This document shows, in pieces, positions 48,316 to 55,191 of a stretch of 64,000 bases of DNA. The translations under genes were made by a program, and so were the position numbers. Source of the stretch: Xanthomonas hydrangeae (lineage in GTDB: Bacteria; Pseudomonadota; Gammaproteobacteria; Xanthomonadales; Xanthomonadaceae); NCBI GenBank assembly GCA_905142475.1, contig LR990730.1, positions 1,612,001 through 1,676,000 on the forward strand, written 5' to 3'. The notes under the pieces were generated by a model that saw nothing but the letters and a program-made list of their open reading frames with translations, made no database searches and was not told the DNA's origin. Each line of letters opens with the position of its first letter. Position 1 is the stretch's first letter.

Positions 48316-48814
48316 CGCTTCTTCCTTTTTGCGCCGACTTCTCCACCGACTCCAGCGCCTCGATGCTCTCCACCTCCGCTGATACAGCCTCCGCCTTGCG
48401 CCGCTTCGCATCGAACACCGCATAGCGCGCATGCGCGATCTGTTGCATGCGTTCGTGGCTGACCTCGCCTGCGCCTCTTAGCAGTGGCCGTTCGTTGAAC
48501 GCGGCAAAGCGGTCCACGTTTTGGAGCCAGTCGTCCATGCGCACGCGGCTGGCTTTCCCGCCGGTCAGTGCCATGTTGGACTGGTTGCGGTCGGCGCGTT
48601 CGACCGCCGGTCGTGCAGCGGTCTTCTGGCCGTGGGCGGCAGTTGTCACGGGTTCCTCGACGGCTGACGCATCAGTCCGGGCCTGTGATGGCGATGCCCA
48701 TCGCTGCAAGCCAGGCAAGGCGCTTGTCCGGATCGCCCTGGGAAGGGGGGGGTCAAATTGACCCCCCCCTTTCGGCAAGTGGTTGATTTCCAAAGTGGCA
48801 AGGCGGCTGTTCAT
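48305..48814 (-). pseudogene. truncated RhuM-family gene
   Basis: A 169-codon frame whose ATG overlaps the stop of the DinD-like gene. The C-terminal part matches RhuM-type proteins: ERADRNQSNMALTGGK, then DWLQNVDRFAAFNERPLLRG and AGEVSHERMQQIAHARYAVF. A RhuM protein is normally about 330 residues. Here the N-terminal DNA-binding region is missing, and the segment between NMALT and DWLQ is deleted. The N-terminal 60 codons include a large palindrome (48743-48771). It may still be translated as a fusion fragment. RhuM is often associated with restriction loci and toxin-like accessory genes. Confidence 0.6.
48743..48771. repeat. 29-bp perfect palindrome with G8/C8 arms
   Basis: AAGGGGGGGGTCAA, a central A, then TTGACCCCCCCCTT. 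It lies within the truncated rhuM frame. Homopolymers of eight G and eight C make it slippage-prone, and the TCAA/TTGA core resembles ends of small mobile sequences. It could also block transcription between the DinD-like gene and hsdS. Confidence 0.85.
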
Positions 48815-49665
48815 TTTTTGTCCTTGTCCTGACCCGGCGCCGGCTTGGCATCCTTCTGCAGCCGCTTGATGCTGGTTTCCGGTGCGGGCAGGTTCTCCGG
48901 CAAGGTGCCGCCCAGTTCCTGAATGGTCTTGCGCACCGTTTGACCCACCTCCAAATGCGTCCGGTTGGCCGCCGTCTTGCCCTGCACGTTGTCGCGGCGC
49001 AGTTTCTCTTCGGCCTGCGTGGCACGGAACAGGTTGGCCGCCAGTTCGGTGCTGCCCATGTGGTCGAGGATCGTCTGGCTTTTCTTCAGGGCCTTGCGTG
49101 CATGGATGTCCTTTGCGCCCAGGCCGCCGTACAAGCCCTTGTAGCCGTGGTCCTGGAAGACGGCGTACTCCAGCGGTGTCTCCACACCGGCCTGTTTGGC
49201 TGCGGCGGCCAGATCCTCGTTGTGCCGGCTCATCTGGCCGCGCAGGAACAGGCGTCGCTGGTTTTCGCTCAGGGCATCGAAGTCAACGGCTTCTTCGCCC
49301 TGGAGGCATTCGTTACCGATGCGTGCCAGCCAGCGCTTGAAGGGTTCGGCCTTGGGCGAGGGGATCGATTGAATGATGCGCAACGCGCCTTCCAGCGTGG
49401 TGCAGTTCAACAGCTGCGGTCCGCCCGCCGTGGTGACGCGCAACGGCGTCACCAGCGAGTCCCAACTGCCGGAAAGCACCTCGTCGCGGCGACGCAAGTT
49501 GCGTAGATAGTTTTCCGGACTTTCCGAGTCTGTGAGTGCGACGACCAGGTCGATGACCGCAAACCACCATTGGCCTTGGTGCCATGTGCGCCGGACGGCG
49601 GCACTGTCCTGTGCCGGGAAGCCCGCGTCAGCCTGCGTGGCGATGTCGTTTTTTTCATCACTCAT
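48811..49665 (-). CDS. DinD-like / BRO-N antirepressor-type protein
   Basis: A 284-residue protein. The N-terminal BRO-N domain reads TWHQGQWWFAVIDLVVALTD, then LLNCTTLEGALRIIQSIPSP and AEPFKRWLARIGNE. The C-terminal half matches DNA-damage-inducible DinD: YKGLYGGLGAKDIHARKALK, LDHMGSTELAANLFRATQAE and VRKTIQELGGTLPENLPAPE. DinD modulates RecA in E. coli. ATG 49665 has a GGAG ribosome site 7 bases upstream and overlaps the hsdM end. Inserted between hsdM and hsdS, it is likely to regulate or guard the restriction system; that is inference. Confidence 0.88.
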   Translation of the reverse strand: MSDEKNDIATQADAGFPAQDSAAVRRTWHQGQWWFAVIDLVVALTDSESPENYLRNLRRRDEVLSGSWDSLVTPLRVTTAGGPQLLNCTTLEGALRIIQSIPSPKAEPFKRWLARIGNECLQGEEAVDFDALSENQRRLFLRGQMSRHNEDLAAAAKQAGVETPLEYAVFQDHGYKGLYGGLGAKDIHARKALKKSQTILDHMGSTELAANLFRATQAEEKLRRDNVQGKTAANRTHLEVGQTVRKTIQELGGTLPENLPAPETSIKRLQKDAKPAPGQDKDKK

Positions 49666-51166
49666 AGCCAAGCTCCTTGAGATAGGCGGCCATCTGCGTT
49701 TCGAGTGTTGCCAGTTCGTCCTTCAACTGCTCGCGCTCGCGGCGCACTGCCATCAGGTCGATCTCTGCTTCTTCCTCGAAAGTATCCACGTAACGCGGGA
49801 TGTTGAGGTTGTAGTCGTGGCCGGCAATCTCCTCCGGGCTGGCCAGGTAGGCGTATTTGTCTACATTCTGGCGCGCCTGCACGGTGTCCAGAATGCGTTG
49901 CAGGTCGCTCTCGCGCAGCAGGTTCTGGTTCTTGCCGTCCTGGTAGTGGCGGCTGGCGTCGATGAACAGTACGTTCTTGTCTTTCTTCCTGGTGCGGAAC
50001 ACCAACACCGCGGCCGGGATGCCGGTGCCGTAGAAGAGCTTTTCCGGCAGGCCGATCACCACGTCCAGCAGGTTTTCGTCGATCAGCCTCTGCCGGATGC
50101 GGCCCTCGGCGGCGCCCCGAAACAGCACGCCGTGCGGTACCACCACCGTCATGCGGCCGGTGCGCGGCTTCATGGTGGCGATCATGTGCAGGATGAAGGC
50201 GTAGTCGCCCTTGGTACGCGGCGGCAGGCCGCGACGGAAGCGGTCGTGGGGGTCGGTATCGGCGCTGTCGTGGCCCCACTTTTCCAGCGAGAACGGCGGG
50301 TTGGCCACCACGATGTCGAAGTCCTTGAGGTGGTTGCCGGCCAGCAGCTTGGGATTGCGAATGGTGTCGCCCCATTCGATACGGTGGTTGTCCTCGCCAT
50401 GCAGGAACATGTTCATCTTGGCCAGCGCCCAGGTACTGCCGATGGCCTCCTGGCCGTAGAGCGCGTACTTGCCGCTGCCGGTGCGCTCGCGGATCAGGCG
50501 GCCGCATTTGAGCAACAGCGAGCCAGAGCCGCAGGTGGGGTCGCAGATCTCGTCGCCTGGTTGCGGGTCCATCAGGCGCGCCATCAGCGTGGAGACTTCT
50601 GGCGGGGTGTAGAACTCGCCGGCCTTTTTGCCGCTGCTGGAGGCAAAATTCTTGATCAGGTACTCGTAGGCATTGCCGATGATGTCGAGCTGGCCAATGC
50701 GTGAGGGGCGCAGGTTGAGCGCGGGCTTGGCGAAGTCTTCCAGCAGATGGCGCAGCAGGTCGTTCTTCTGCTGCTCTTCGCCGAGCTTGTTGGCGTTGAA
50801 GCTGATGTCCTGGAACACATCGCGCAGCTTGCCCAGGTTGGCGTCTTCGATGGCGTGCAGCGCAGTGTCAATGCGCTCGCCGTTGCCGGGGCGGTGGCGC
50901 TGGTCGTACAGGGTGTAGAAGTTGGCGCGATGCGGCAGTACGAAACGCTCGTTCTTGAGCAGCTCCTCGATCAGGCCGGGCTTGTTGCCGTGTTTGGCGG
51001 TGTAGTCGTCGTAATGGTCCTGCCAGACGTCGGAGACGTATTTCAGGAACAGCATGGTCAGCACGTAGTCCTTGTAGACGCTGGGGTCCACGGTGCCGCG
51101 GAAGGTGTCGCAGGCAGTCCAGACGGCGGCGTTGATGGTGTCCTGGGCGATATCGGTCTTGCTCAT
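49658..51166 (-). CDS. hsdM: type I modification subunit HsdM
   Basis: The N6-adenine DNA methyltransferase of the restriction system. The 502-residue protein starts at the ATG at 51166 (MSKTDIAQDTINAAVWTACD). The SAM-binding motif is DPTCGSGSLLLKCG (about residue 212) and the catalytic motif is NPPFSLEKW (about 295), both standard. The N-terminal helical HsdM_N domain precedes them (MLFLKYVSDVWQDHYDDYTA). An alternative TTG lies 12 bases upstream. The preceding half-S gene ends 17 bases before this ATG. Confidence 0.95.
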   Translation of the reverse strand: MSKTDIAQDTINAAVWTACDTFRGTVDPSVYKDYVLTMLFLKYVSDVWQDHYDDYTAKHGNKPGLIEELLKNERFVLPHRANFYTLYDQRHRPGNGERIDTALHAIEDANLGKLRDVFQDISFNANKLGEEQQKNDLLRHLLEDFAKPALNLRPSRIGQLDIIGNAYEYLIKNFASSSGKKAGEFYTPPEVSTLMARLMDPQPGDEICDPTCGSGSLLLKCGRLIRERTGSGKYALYGQEAIGSTWALAKMNMFLHGEDNHRIEWGDTIRNPKLLAGNHLKDFDIVVANPPFSLEKWGHDSADTDPHDRFRRGLPPRTKGDYAFILHMIATMKPRTGRMTVVVPHGVLFRGAAEGRIRQRLIDENLLDVVIGLPEKLFYGTGIPAAVLVFRTRKKDKNVLFIDASRHYQDGKNQNLLRESDLQRILDTVQARQNVDKYAYLASPEEIAGHDYNLNIPRYVDTFEEEAEIDLMAVRREREQLKDELATLETQMAAYLKELGYE

Positions 51167-51182
51167 GGGGGTTTCCAAAGGC

Positions 51183-51770
51183 TTAGGCGAGAAGGCGCTC
51201 GGCGAGGATCGCCAGCTCTGTTGTGCGGTTGTTGATCAGCGCGTGTAAGGCGGCGCGCTCTGCCTGTGCGGCGTGCTCCAGCGCTATGACCGCGTGTTGC
51301 AGTTGCAGTGGGGGTAGGCGGATGGGGGTCATGTCCAACACCGTGCGGCGGATACTCAGCTGGTTGCTGCCCTCGGCCGATTGGCGCAGATAGCGTTGTG
51401 CCGGCGCCTGATTGAGTTGCCACGCGAGAAAGGCGGGCAACAACTGCTGCGGTGTCTTCACCCGGATGACATAGATGTGTGGGGAGCAGAGCGTGCGTGG
51501 CGGCGGTGCCTGTGCCAGCGCCGCGAAGGTGTTGGACCCTCTGGCGATGAACACGATGTCCTGATCCAGGAGCCAGTCGGGGTGTTTACGGCCTTCGACC
51601 TCTGTTGCAACCAGCGTGTCGTAGGTGCAGAGCCCGGTGCGTGGAACGTCCCTGATTTGGACAACGCGCACGCTGCCCCCGGCAACCTCAGGAATCGACC
51701 CGCGAAACGGGTAGCCCATGCGGACATCCGCGTGCTTGGCAAGGGTGGTGATGAGTGCATGATTGATCAT
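51183..51770 (-). CDS. half-size type I S-like protein (single TRD)
   Basis: A 195-residue protein that resembles one half of HsdS: MINHALITTLAKHADVRMGY starts a target recognition domain, with VRVVQIRDVPRTGLCTYDTL, and the C-terminus has the spacer-helix pattern PPLQLQHAVIALEHAAQAER. It begins the restriction operon, directly upstream of hsdM. A 13-residue extension to 51809 is possible. Half-S proteins can dimerise to make symmetrical recognition sites, so this may give the system a second specificity. Alternatively it is a regulatory or decayed paralogue. Confidence 0.75.
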   Translation of the reverse strand: MINHALITTLAKHADVRMGYPFRGSIPEVAGGSVRVVQIRDVPRTGLCTYDTLVATEVEGRKHPDWLLDQDIVFIARGSNTFAALAQAPPPRTLCSPHIYVIRVKTPQQLLPAFLAWQLNQAPAQRYLRQSAEGSNQLSIRRTVLDMTPIRLPPLQLQHAVIALEHAAQAERAALHALINNRTTELAILAERLLA

Positions 51771-51939
51771 GAAGCGCACAATGAAGAAAAACCCTATTTC
51801 TGTCAACAAATTCGTGCTTCATTTGATTTGATGCAATAAAAATGGATGCGCGAAAGCCGGTTGCTTGGTAATCTCGTGGTCAAGGAGCAGTGTCTCCTGA
51901 CGAGAGAGCACGCCATTCGGTATGTGACGGGAGAAAAGA

Positions 51940-52200
51940 ATGCAGCAATCTTTTGACGGTGATGGCTCCGTGCTGGGTTATTACCTGCCCGAGCAGGCGC
52001 AGGACCGCCTGCAGAAGCTTGGCGAGCACATGCGTTTTCTGGCGCGGATTGCGGAGCCGCGCACGCGCGCAGAAGAGCAGGCCCCGCAACTGGCGATTCG
52101 CATGGACGAGCTGGCGCTCTGTCTAGAGCTGCTGGCAGAGCAGGTACGTCTGATTCTTGATGAAGCGCGCTGGCCGGCGACGCTGCACGCACCTGTTTGA
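51940..52200 (+). CDS. XAC0095-like small protein
   Basis: An 86-residue protein from the ATG at 51940, with a GGGAGA ribosome site 7 bases upstream. The sequence LGYYLPEQAQDRLQKLGEHM and AEPRTRAEEQAPQLAI, then LALCLELLAEQVRLILDEA, is characteristic of small Xanthomonas proteins usually called XAC0095 family, of unknown function. It diverges from the restriction operon (170-base shared promoter region). A decayed 3' copy appears at 53066-53135, beyond the IS5 remnant. Confidence 0.7.
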   Translation: MQQSFDGDGSVLGYYLPEQAQDRLQKLGEHMRFLARIAEPRTRAEEQAPQLAIRMDELALCLELLAEQVRLILDEARWPATLHAPV

Positions 52201-52222
52201 AATATGCGGGCGGGTGATTTTG

Positions 52223-53060
52223 TCAACGCGGATGTGTGTCGATCTTGATCTGCTTGAGCTTGGACAGCTTCTCTGCAATCAGGTAGCGCAACTTGCGCTT
52301 GCGCGCCATCTCCGCGCGCTTGTCCAACCCCGTGTAACCCGCTACCCCCGCTGAGCGTGTCTTCCTTGCCATGCAGCAGCTAGTGCGCCTGCGTGATATC
52401 GGCGACGTTGGCTGCCGTGCATTCCACGTGGTGCACCAAGCCGGACACATCGTCTACGCCAATGTGCGCTTTCATCCCAAAATAGTACTGGTTGCCCTTC
52501 CTGGTCTGGTGCATTTCCGGACCACGCTCGCCGCCCTTGTTCTTGGTCGAACTCGGCGCAGCAATGATCGGGCGTCTACGATCGTCCCGCCGTGCAGGCT
52601 CTGCTGCTTGCGCGACAGGTGCGCGTTGACCCGGTTGAACAGCTTGCGCGCCAAATCGTGTTGCTCCAGCAAGTGGCGGAAATTGAGAATCGTGGTCTCG
52701 TCCGGCACCTCATCCAGGCCGCCGATCTTGGCGAAACGACGCACCGACACCGTATCGTAAAGGGATTCTTCGGCCGACGGATCGTTCAAAGCGTACCACT
52801 GCTGCAAAAAGTGGATGCGCAGCATCGGCTCCAGCCGATACGGCTGTCGCTCCGGCTGCGCCGACGTCGGATAGTGCGGCCTGATCAGCGTCAATAGGTC
52901 CTTCCACTGCACCACCTGATCCATTTCCGACAAGAACACATCGCGCCGTGTCCGCTTGCGCTTGTCGTTGTACTCCGCGTCGCCGAAATACAGTTCCATC
53001 GTCGTTGTTCCGCTGGGCTTTGCACGATTGTCGGAGGATCAGAGGGAGTTTTTCAGATCT
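52223..53060 (-). mobile_element. decayed IS5-family element
   Basis: A transposase of the IS5 group starts at 52999 (MELYFGDAEYNDKRKRTRRD) with YALNDPSAEESLYDTVSVRR and [20 protein letters not shown], the conserved helical and first-Asp region. Near 52585 the frame shifts: the family continuation after TIVDA is in another phase. A stop and another shift follow near 52395. The remaining frame ends at 52223 in KLSKLKQIKIDTHPR, so the C-terminal catalytic Asp/Glu region is missing. It is immobile on its own. No intact inverted repeats could be recognised. Confidence 0.8.
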
Positions 53061-53065
53061 TCCTT

Positions 53066-53135
53066 AGCAGACCAGGTGCGTCTTGTCCTGGATGAAATCG
53101 GTTGAACAACGACCTCGCGTGGGCCTGTTTGAAAC
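53066..53135 (+). pseudogene. 3' fragment of a second XAC0095-like gene
   Basis: The stretch GCAGACCAGGTGCGTCTTGT followed by CCTGGATGAA resembles the end of the gene at 51940 (GCAGAGCAGGTACGTCTGAT), and both run on to CCTGTTTGAAA. Translation gives ADQVRLVLDEIG then a stop. Only about 12 codons are recognisable, so this is a remnant, cut by the IS5 element. Confidence 0.4.
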
Positions 53136-53261
53136 ATTCGCGCTGACGTATGCGGCAACTCGCGCGATGCGTACCTGGGTCGGCGCGATAAAGTGGTGTT
53201 CTTGCGTGCAGCGCATCGTTCGCTGCTGGTGATTGGGTTTCAACGGATTTTCAGGGGCAAT
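53136..53261. other. gap before the kinase gene
   Basis: Short stretch between the XAC0095-like remnant and the kinase gene 3' end. It is AT-richer than the surroundings (GGGCAATTTATCGAGTC). No gene is seen. Confidence 0.4.
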
Positions 53262-54800
53262 TTATCGAGTCAATTTTTCGAAGGTTGCATGGACACCTTC
53301 CTGGAACCGCTGCGCGGCATCTTTGATGAATGGGTCCGCCAGCAAATCCTCTGCCGTGGCACGATCTTGGCCAATCATGCGGTTGAAAAAACAGGCGATC
53401 TCTTGCTTGCGTTCCGAGGGCAGCTGTTGCAGCGCATCCATGAGCGGAAAGTCTTCCTTTGACTTTGCCACGGAAATGCCCACATAGCCCATGTGGTAAT
53501 TCGGGCGTTTGGTGAAATGCACCAGGAGTTGGGCAGCGCTGTAGACGTCCCGTCGATGACTTGCTTTCAAATTCATCTCGATATAGCCGGGTGTGCCCAT
53601 GTTGGCGGACTCGCCCTCTTCTCCACCCAGGCCCATATCGATCAGCCGGAACATTTTATTGGACCGGTCGTACATGACGTTGTTGTGCGAAACATCCTGG
53701 TGCACGATTCCTATTTCTTCACAACAGGACAAGGCGATCAAGACATCGGCCATCAGCTGCTTTGTCATGTCAAGATACTCCGGCGCAGTGATCGTCCCCT
53801 GCTGCAATGCCGGGCGCGCGAGCTCGACGAGGTTGCCGACAGTGGTGCCGTGGATTTTTTCCAGCAGCATGCCGAATACGTTCTCGATCTGCACCAGACC
53901 GTAGGCACGCATGATGCGAGACCCCCCATCCAGCGACACGGTCATTTGATATTCCCTGTATATGTTGGCTTTGTGCAACGAGACAGGGTTTTTTGGATCG
54001 GGCGCATCTTCCTGGAAGCGCTTGTCATACAGTTTGGTCGGGATCGGATCTTGGGGATCGGGGTTCAACATCGCCTTGAAGACAAAGTCCCGCCCGCAAT
54101 TTTCTCCGGCTCGCCAGAAATCCTCAGCCAGACGGACAGCATAGGCTCTCCCAGAAACGCCTTTGCCAATCAGCTGTATGTTCTTGAGGCTTTGGTAACT
54201 GCCGGCGTGCGTTGGCTCAAGCCGCACAGGGAGGAAGCCGTTCTCGATTTCCAGCGCACCAGGTTTCAACAATGACAGTCGTTCGATCAGTTCTGAACGC
54301 CGAGAATTGGTGGTGAGTTCCCTTATTATGCGCGGACTGAGCGAGACGTCCTGTTGACGATAACGCATGTCCCGTGTCCGTATTCTTTCATTTCGCAGGA
54401 TGCCGGAGGCACTCGAGGGAGACGGTGTCAGGGCGAGAGAGCCAGGTGTATGCGGGTCGAGTAGCGATCCCAGTAGCGGCAAATTGGGGTATGGCGTCAA
54501 TATGGGGCTGGAATCGGAGCCTGGCGTTGTCGGTGTGCTGCTGCCGCTGGACTGCGAGCGTGAAAGGGTGCGTGACACTATGAGTCGAGCAGGTGGGCGA
54601 TCTATGTTCACACTCAACTCTGGGACAGCGAACTCTACGCTTCCGCTTCTCCTTTTTTTCAGCAGGTTGAGCAGGTGATCCTGGACGGGTGCGGCGGGCT
54701 CATGTTGTTCGGATGCTGGATGCGTCGAGGTCTCGGATGGATCGCCATCCGCTTGCATGCCATGTTGGCCAACCGGAGAAGTGGATGAGATCTTTTTCAT
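53262..54800 (-). CDS. predicted type III effector protein kinase (XopAU-like)
   Basis: A 512-residue protein from the ATG at 54800 (MKKISSTSPVGQHG); the frame is open to 55040, but only this start gives a Ser/Pro-rich, effector-like N-terminus. About 230 disordered residues precede a eukaryotic-type kinase domain: glycine loop GKGVSGRAYAV, the VAIK-type lysine in FVFKAML, the catalytic loop VHQDVSHNNVMYD (HRD is HQD), DFG as RLIDMGLG, and GTPGYIEMN for the activation segment end. All key residues (K, D, N, D) are kept, so it is probably active. I recall XopAU of X. euvesicatoria as the nearest known effector; the name needs a search. It likely acts inside plant cells. Confidence 0.72.
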   Translation of the reverse strand: MKKISSTSPVGQHGMQADGDPSETSTHPASEQHEPAAPVQDHLLNLLKKRRSGSVEFAVPELSVNIDRPPARLIVSRTLSRSQSSGSSTPTTPGSDSSPILTPYPNLPLLGSLLDPHTPGSLALTPSPSSASGILRNERIRTRDMRYRQQDVSLSPRIIRELTTNSRRSELIERLSLLKPGALEIENGFLPVRLEPTHAGSYQSLKNIQLIGKGVSGRAYAVRLAEDFWRAGENCGRDFVFKAMLNPDPQDPIPTKLYDKRFQEDAPDPKNPVSLHKANIYREYQMTVSLDGGSRIMRAYGLVQIENVFGMLLEKIHGTTVGNLVELARPALQQGTITAPEYLDMTKQLMADVLIALSCCEEIGIVHQDVSHNNVMYDRSNKMFRLIDMGLGGEEGESANMGTPGYIEMNLKASHRRDVYSAAQLLVHFTKRPNYHMGYVGISVAKSKEDFPLMDALQQLPSERKQEIACFFNRMIGQDRATAEDLLADPFIKDAAQRFQEGVHATFEKLTR

Positions 54801-55030
54801 GGTGAGAGACACGTGCCGTAATCGTTGATGTGAGTGGCTGGTAAATCGCAGGGAGTTGTCAGGGTAGGCATGACGGGGATAGCTGCAATCTCGAACGTCG
54901 CGCGGACGCTCGCGCGACTTTCTACCCAGGCATGCAGCGCACGCGGCACCTTCGTACGAGGTCATGTAAGGCAAGGCGAGGTGACTTGCAATTGCGGTAA
55001 TACGCTCACTAAACACGCGTGATGGATAGA

Positions 55031-55060
55031 GCGAAAACACACGATGCTTTCTCAGGCGAA
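55031..55060 (-). promoter_or_regulatory. weak PIP-box-like element for the kinase gene
   Basis: On the minus strand TTCGC occurs twice with 20 bases between instead of the consensus 15. A TATTAC hexamer lies 28 bases downstream (54997-55002). A weak candidate for HrpX control. Confidence 0.25.
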
Positions 55061-55101
55061 GTCCTCATGTAAGTCAGCCCTGAATGCGCCTTGCTCCGCG
55101 A

Positions 55102-55162
55102 TTCGCTCCCGGGCAAGTGTATTCGCAGGTCGACTGATCCCCGTGGGCAGGAGGCGTAGCCT
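55102..55162 (+). promoter_or_regulatory. perfect PIP box with -10 element
   Basis: TTCGC (55102-55106), exactly 15 bases, TTCGC (55122-55126), then 30 bases to TAGCCT (55157-55162), which fits the YANNNT -10 rule. This is the textbook HrpX-dependent promoter layout of Xanthomonas type III genes. The downstream gene starts 30 bases later. Confidence 0.9.
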
Positions 55163-55191
55163 CGCTGCGTCACGTATGCGGAGTCTGAGCT

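Noticed and set aside
54834..55022. Small plus-strand frame upstream of the kinase gene
   Set aside because: No ribosome site and no similarity; it lies in the divergent promoter region.
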